Source of the DNA: Acidimicrobiaceae bacterium
GTDB lineage: Bacteria > Actinomycetota > Acidimicrobiia > Acidimicrobiales > RAAP-2
Reading direction: 5' to 3'
NCBI GenBank assembly: GCA_003164275.1
Contig: PLSY01000194.1
Span: 1,232 to 7,765 of the forward strand
DNA length: 6,534 nucleotides
Shown piece after piece: positions 5,535-6,534 of the stretch. The position numbers and the translations under genes were made by a program. A model generated the notes under the pieces. That model was not told the origin of the DNA. It ran no database searches and saw nothing but the letters and a program-made list of their open reading frames with translations. Numbering within the stretch: position 1 is the first letter of the stretch; every line of letters starts with the position of its first letter.

Positions 5535-6317
5535 TCAGCGGCGGGGAGACGATCCGATCCGGGTGGAGAGGCGGGCGACGGCCGTGTTCAGCTCGCCGGT
5601 GCGGGCCCGTCGGGCCTGGTCGGCCTGGGCGAGCTGCTCCCCGGTCGGCGAGGCGCTCCCGTGGCGGAGGAGGCGATCGGCCTCGATGGCGAAGGCCAGT
5701 CCCCGAAGGGAGTTGGCCGCACTGCTCGCCACGGTCCCGGCGTCGGGATCAGGGGCGCTCCTCGCCGCATGGTCGAGAGCGACGCCGGCCCGCTCCACCT
5801 GGACGGAGACCGCGGCCCGCACCTCGGCGCTCTCTGAGACGGCATTGCCCGACAAGAGGGCCTCCCTGGCCAGCTGGGCGTCGGAGAGGGCCGGGATCAC
5901 CGAGCGTCGCCAGTCGGCCTCGACGCCGCGCCGCTTGCGCGCTGCCAACAGCACGGCCACCACCACGATGGCGAGCACCAGCACGACGATGAGAGCGATG
6001 AGGCCCCACGGCGTGGAAGACGGTGCCGGTGCGATGAGGGGGGCGGTGGTCGTCGTGGTCGTCGAAGAGGTCGACGTCGTGGGCGCCACGGTGGTGGTGG
6101 TCGGGGCGAGGGTCGTGGTGGACGCCGGCTCGGTGGTGGTGGTCGGGGCGAGCGTGGTCGTCGGCGCCACGGTGGTGGTGGTGACGTCGGCCAGGATGGC
6201 CCGGGTCGGAGAGGCCGAGGCCGGTCCTGTGAAGGCCACGAGCAGGCCGGACACGGCAACGAGTCCGACGGCGAGGCCGGTCAGCCTTTTCCGGCCTGAC
6301 GAGCCCTGTGACCTCAA
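5535..6317 (-). CDS. Thr/Pro-rich single-pass membrane protein, function unknown
   Basis: A 260-residue type I membrane protein. Residues 1-35 form a signal peptide: basic GRKRL, hydrophobic LAVGLVAVSGLLVAF, and an AxA site at 33-35. Residues 46-92 are a low-complexity Thr/Pro linker built from units such as TTTTVAP and TTTLAPT, probably extended and possibly O-glycosylated. Residues 104-126 are a transmembrane helix (WGLIALIVVLVLAIVVV) followed by RKRR, placing the C-terminus in the cytosol. Residues 135-260 are an Ala/Arg/Glu-rich, probably helical domain with no motif I recognise. The start is TTG (6317-6315): it overlaps the upstream TGA as TTGA, and GGAG lies six bases before it, implying translational coupling to the cupin gene. 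The layout suggests a wall-spanning anchor or sensor with an intracellular helical domain, but the role is unknown. Base composition matches its neighbours. Confidence 0.78.
   Translation of the reverse strand: MRSQGSSGRKRLTGLAVGLVAVSGLLVAFTGPASASPTRAILADVTTTTVAPTTTLAPTTTTEPASTTTLAPTTTTVAPTTSTSSTTTTTTAPLIAPAPSSTPWGLIALIVVLVLAIVVVAVLLAARKRRGVEADWRRSVIPALSDAQLAREALLSGNAVSESAEVRAAVSVQVERAGVALDHAARSAPDPDAGTVASSAANSLRGLAFAIEADRLLRHGSASPTGEQLAQADQARRARTGELNTAVARLSTRIGSSPRR
6082..6182. repeat. Direct DNA repeats encoding the Thr/Pro linker
   Basis: Within the Thr-rich region, an identical 21-base unit occurs at 6090-6110 and 6132-6152 (42 bases apart). An overlapping 20-base unit (GGCGCCACGGTGGTGGTGGT) occurs at 6082-6101 and 6163-6182 (81 bases apart). 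Both offsets are multiples of three, so recombination or slippage between copies would change linker length without breaking the frame. Confidence 0.75.
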
Positions 6318-6534
6318 CTGTCGCTCCGTCCGTAGTCGTCCTCGATGCGGACGATGTCGTCTTCTCCGAAGTACTCGCCGTGCTGGACCTCGATGAAGAC
6401 GACCTCGGAATCGGTCTCATTTTGGATCCTGTGATTGGTACCCACCGGGATGTCGATGGAGTCGCCGGCTTCGAGCACGTGGTCGACCCCGTCGAGGACC
6501 ACCTTGGCCTGGCCGTGGACGATGAACCAGTGCT
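6314..6534 (-). CDS. Cupin protein of the mannose-6-phosphate isomerase type II C-terminal family, 5' end beyond the window
   Basis: The frame stays open to the right edge, so the ATG-like codon at 6502 is internal (a GTG in Val-Val-Leu) and the first full visible codon is His at 6532. The 72 visible residues read HWFIVHGQAK onward, then AGDSIDIPVGTNHRIQN (22-38), then VFIEVQHGEYFGEDDIVRIEDDYGR (45-69). This is the cupin barrel and signature tail of the type II phosphomannose isomerase C-terminal domain. H34 is the cupin motif 2 histidine. Such domains occur fused to mannose-1-phosphate guanylyltransferase (ManC) or as stand-alone proteins of roughly 110-120 residues, often near nucleotide-sugar genes. 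Which one this is depends on the missing part. The stop overlaps the TTG start of the Thr-rich membrane protein. Family call secure; catalytic activity not shown. Confidence 0.85.
   Translation of the reverse strand, partial: HWFIVHGQAKVVLDGVDHVLEAGDSIDIPVGTNHRIQNETDSEVVFIEVQHGEYFGEDDIVRIEDDYGRSDS

Noticed and set aside
4414..6396. 660-codon open frame on + across metF and the Thr-rich gene
   Set aside because: It is antisense to two secure genes and low in complexity where it crosses the repeat region (Val-rich run opposite the Thr codons). It has no recognisable domain. Long antisense frames are expected in GC-rich DNA.

Overview
The window is a compact, high-GC stretch of chromosome with core-metabolism genes from a high-GC actinobacterium. 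The iron-sulfur subunit at the left edge has the mycobacterial type of succinate dehydrogenase sequence, malate dehydrogenase has the actinobacterial-type N-terminus, and one membrane protein has the Thr/Pro-rich extracellular linker that I associate with Acidimicrobiia. That class is my best guess, but it is inference from protein style and not a phylogenetic result.

Left part, + strand: the C-terminal part of sdhB (cut by the window edge), an SCP2-like small protein, and a small VOC (glyoxalase-fold) protein. These run in one direction with 59 and 77 base gaps. The VOC gene meets a convergent lipoprotein gene (- strand) across 36 bases. The lipoprotein gene and a membrane fatty acid desaturase (+ strand) are divergent and share a 226-base promoter region.

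Right part, - strand: read in the direction of transcription, a cupin gene (cut by the right edge) overlaps by four bases a Thr-rich single-pass membrane protein. After an 89-base gap come metF and then mdh, 72 bases apart, ending convergently against the desaturase 58 bases away.

Functionally, succinate dehydrogenase and malate dehydrogenase flank the set as TCA-cycle enzymes, MetF supplies methyl-THF for methionine synthesis, and the desaturase sets membrane fluidity. The SCP2, VOC, lipoprotein and Thr-rich proteins have no assignable substrate. No RNA gene, mobile element, CRISPR array, phage gene or recognisable defence or biosynthetic cluster was seen, and no gene-free stretch exceeds 300 bases. 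I do not see an exciting undescribed system. The items most worth a second look are the translationally coupled cupin/Thr-rich membrane protein pair, the nearly leaderless starts proposed for metF and mdh, and the unusual C-terminal tail of SdhB.
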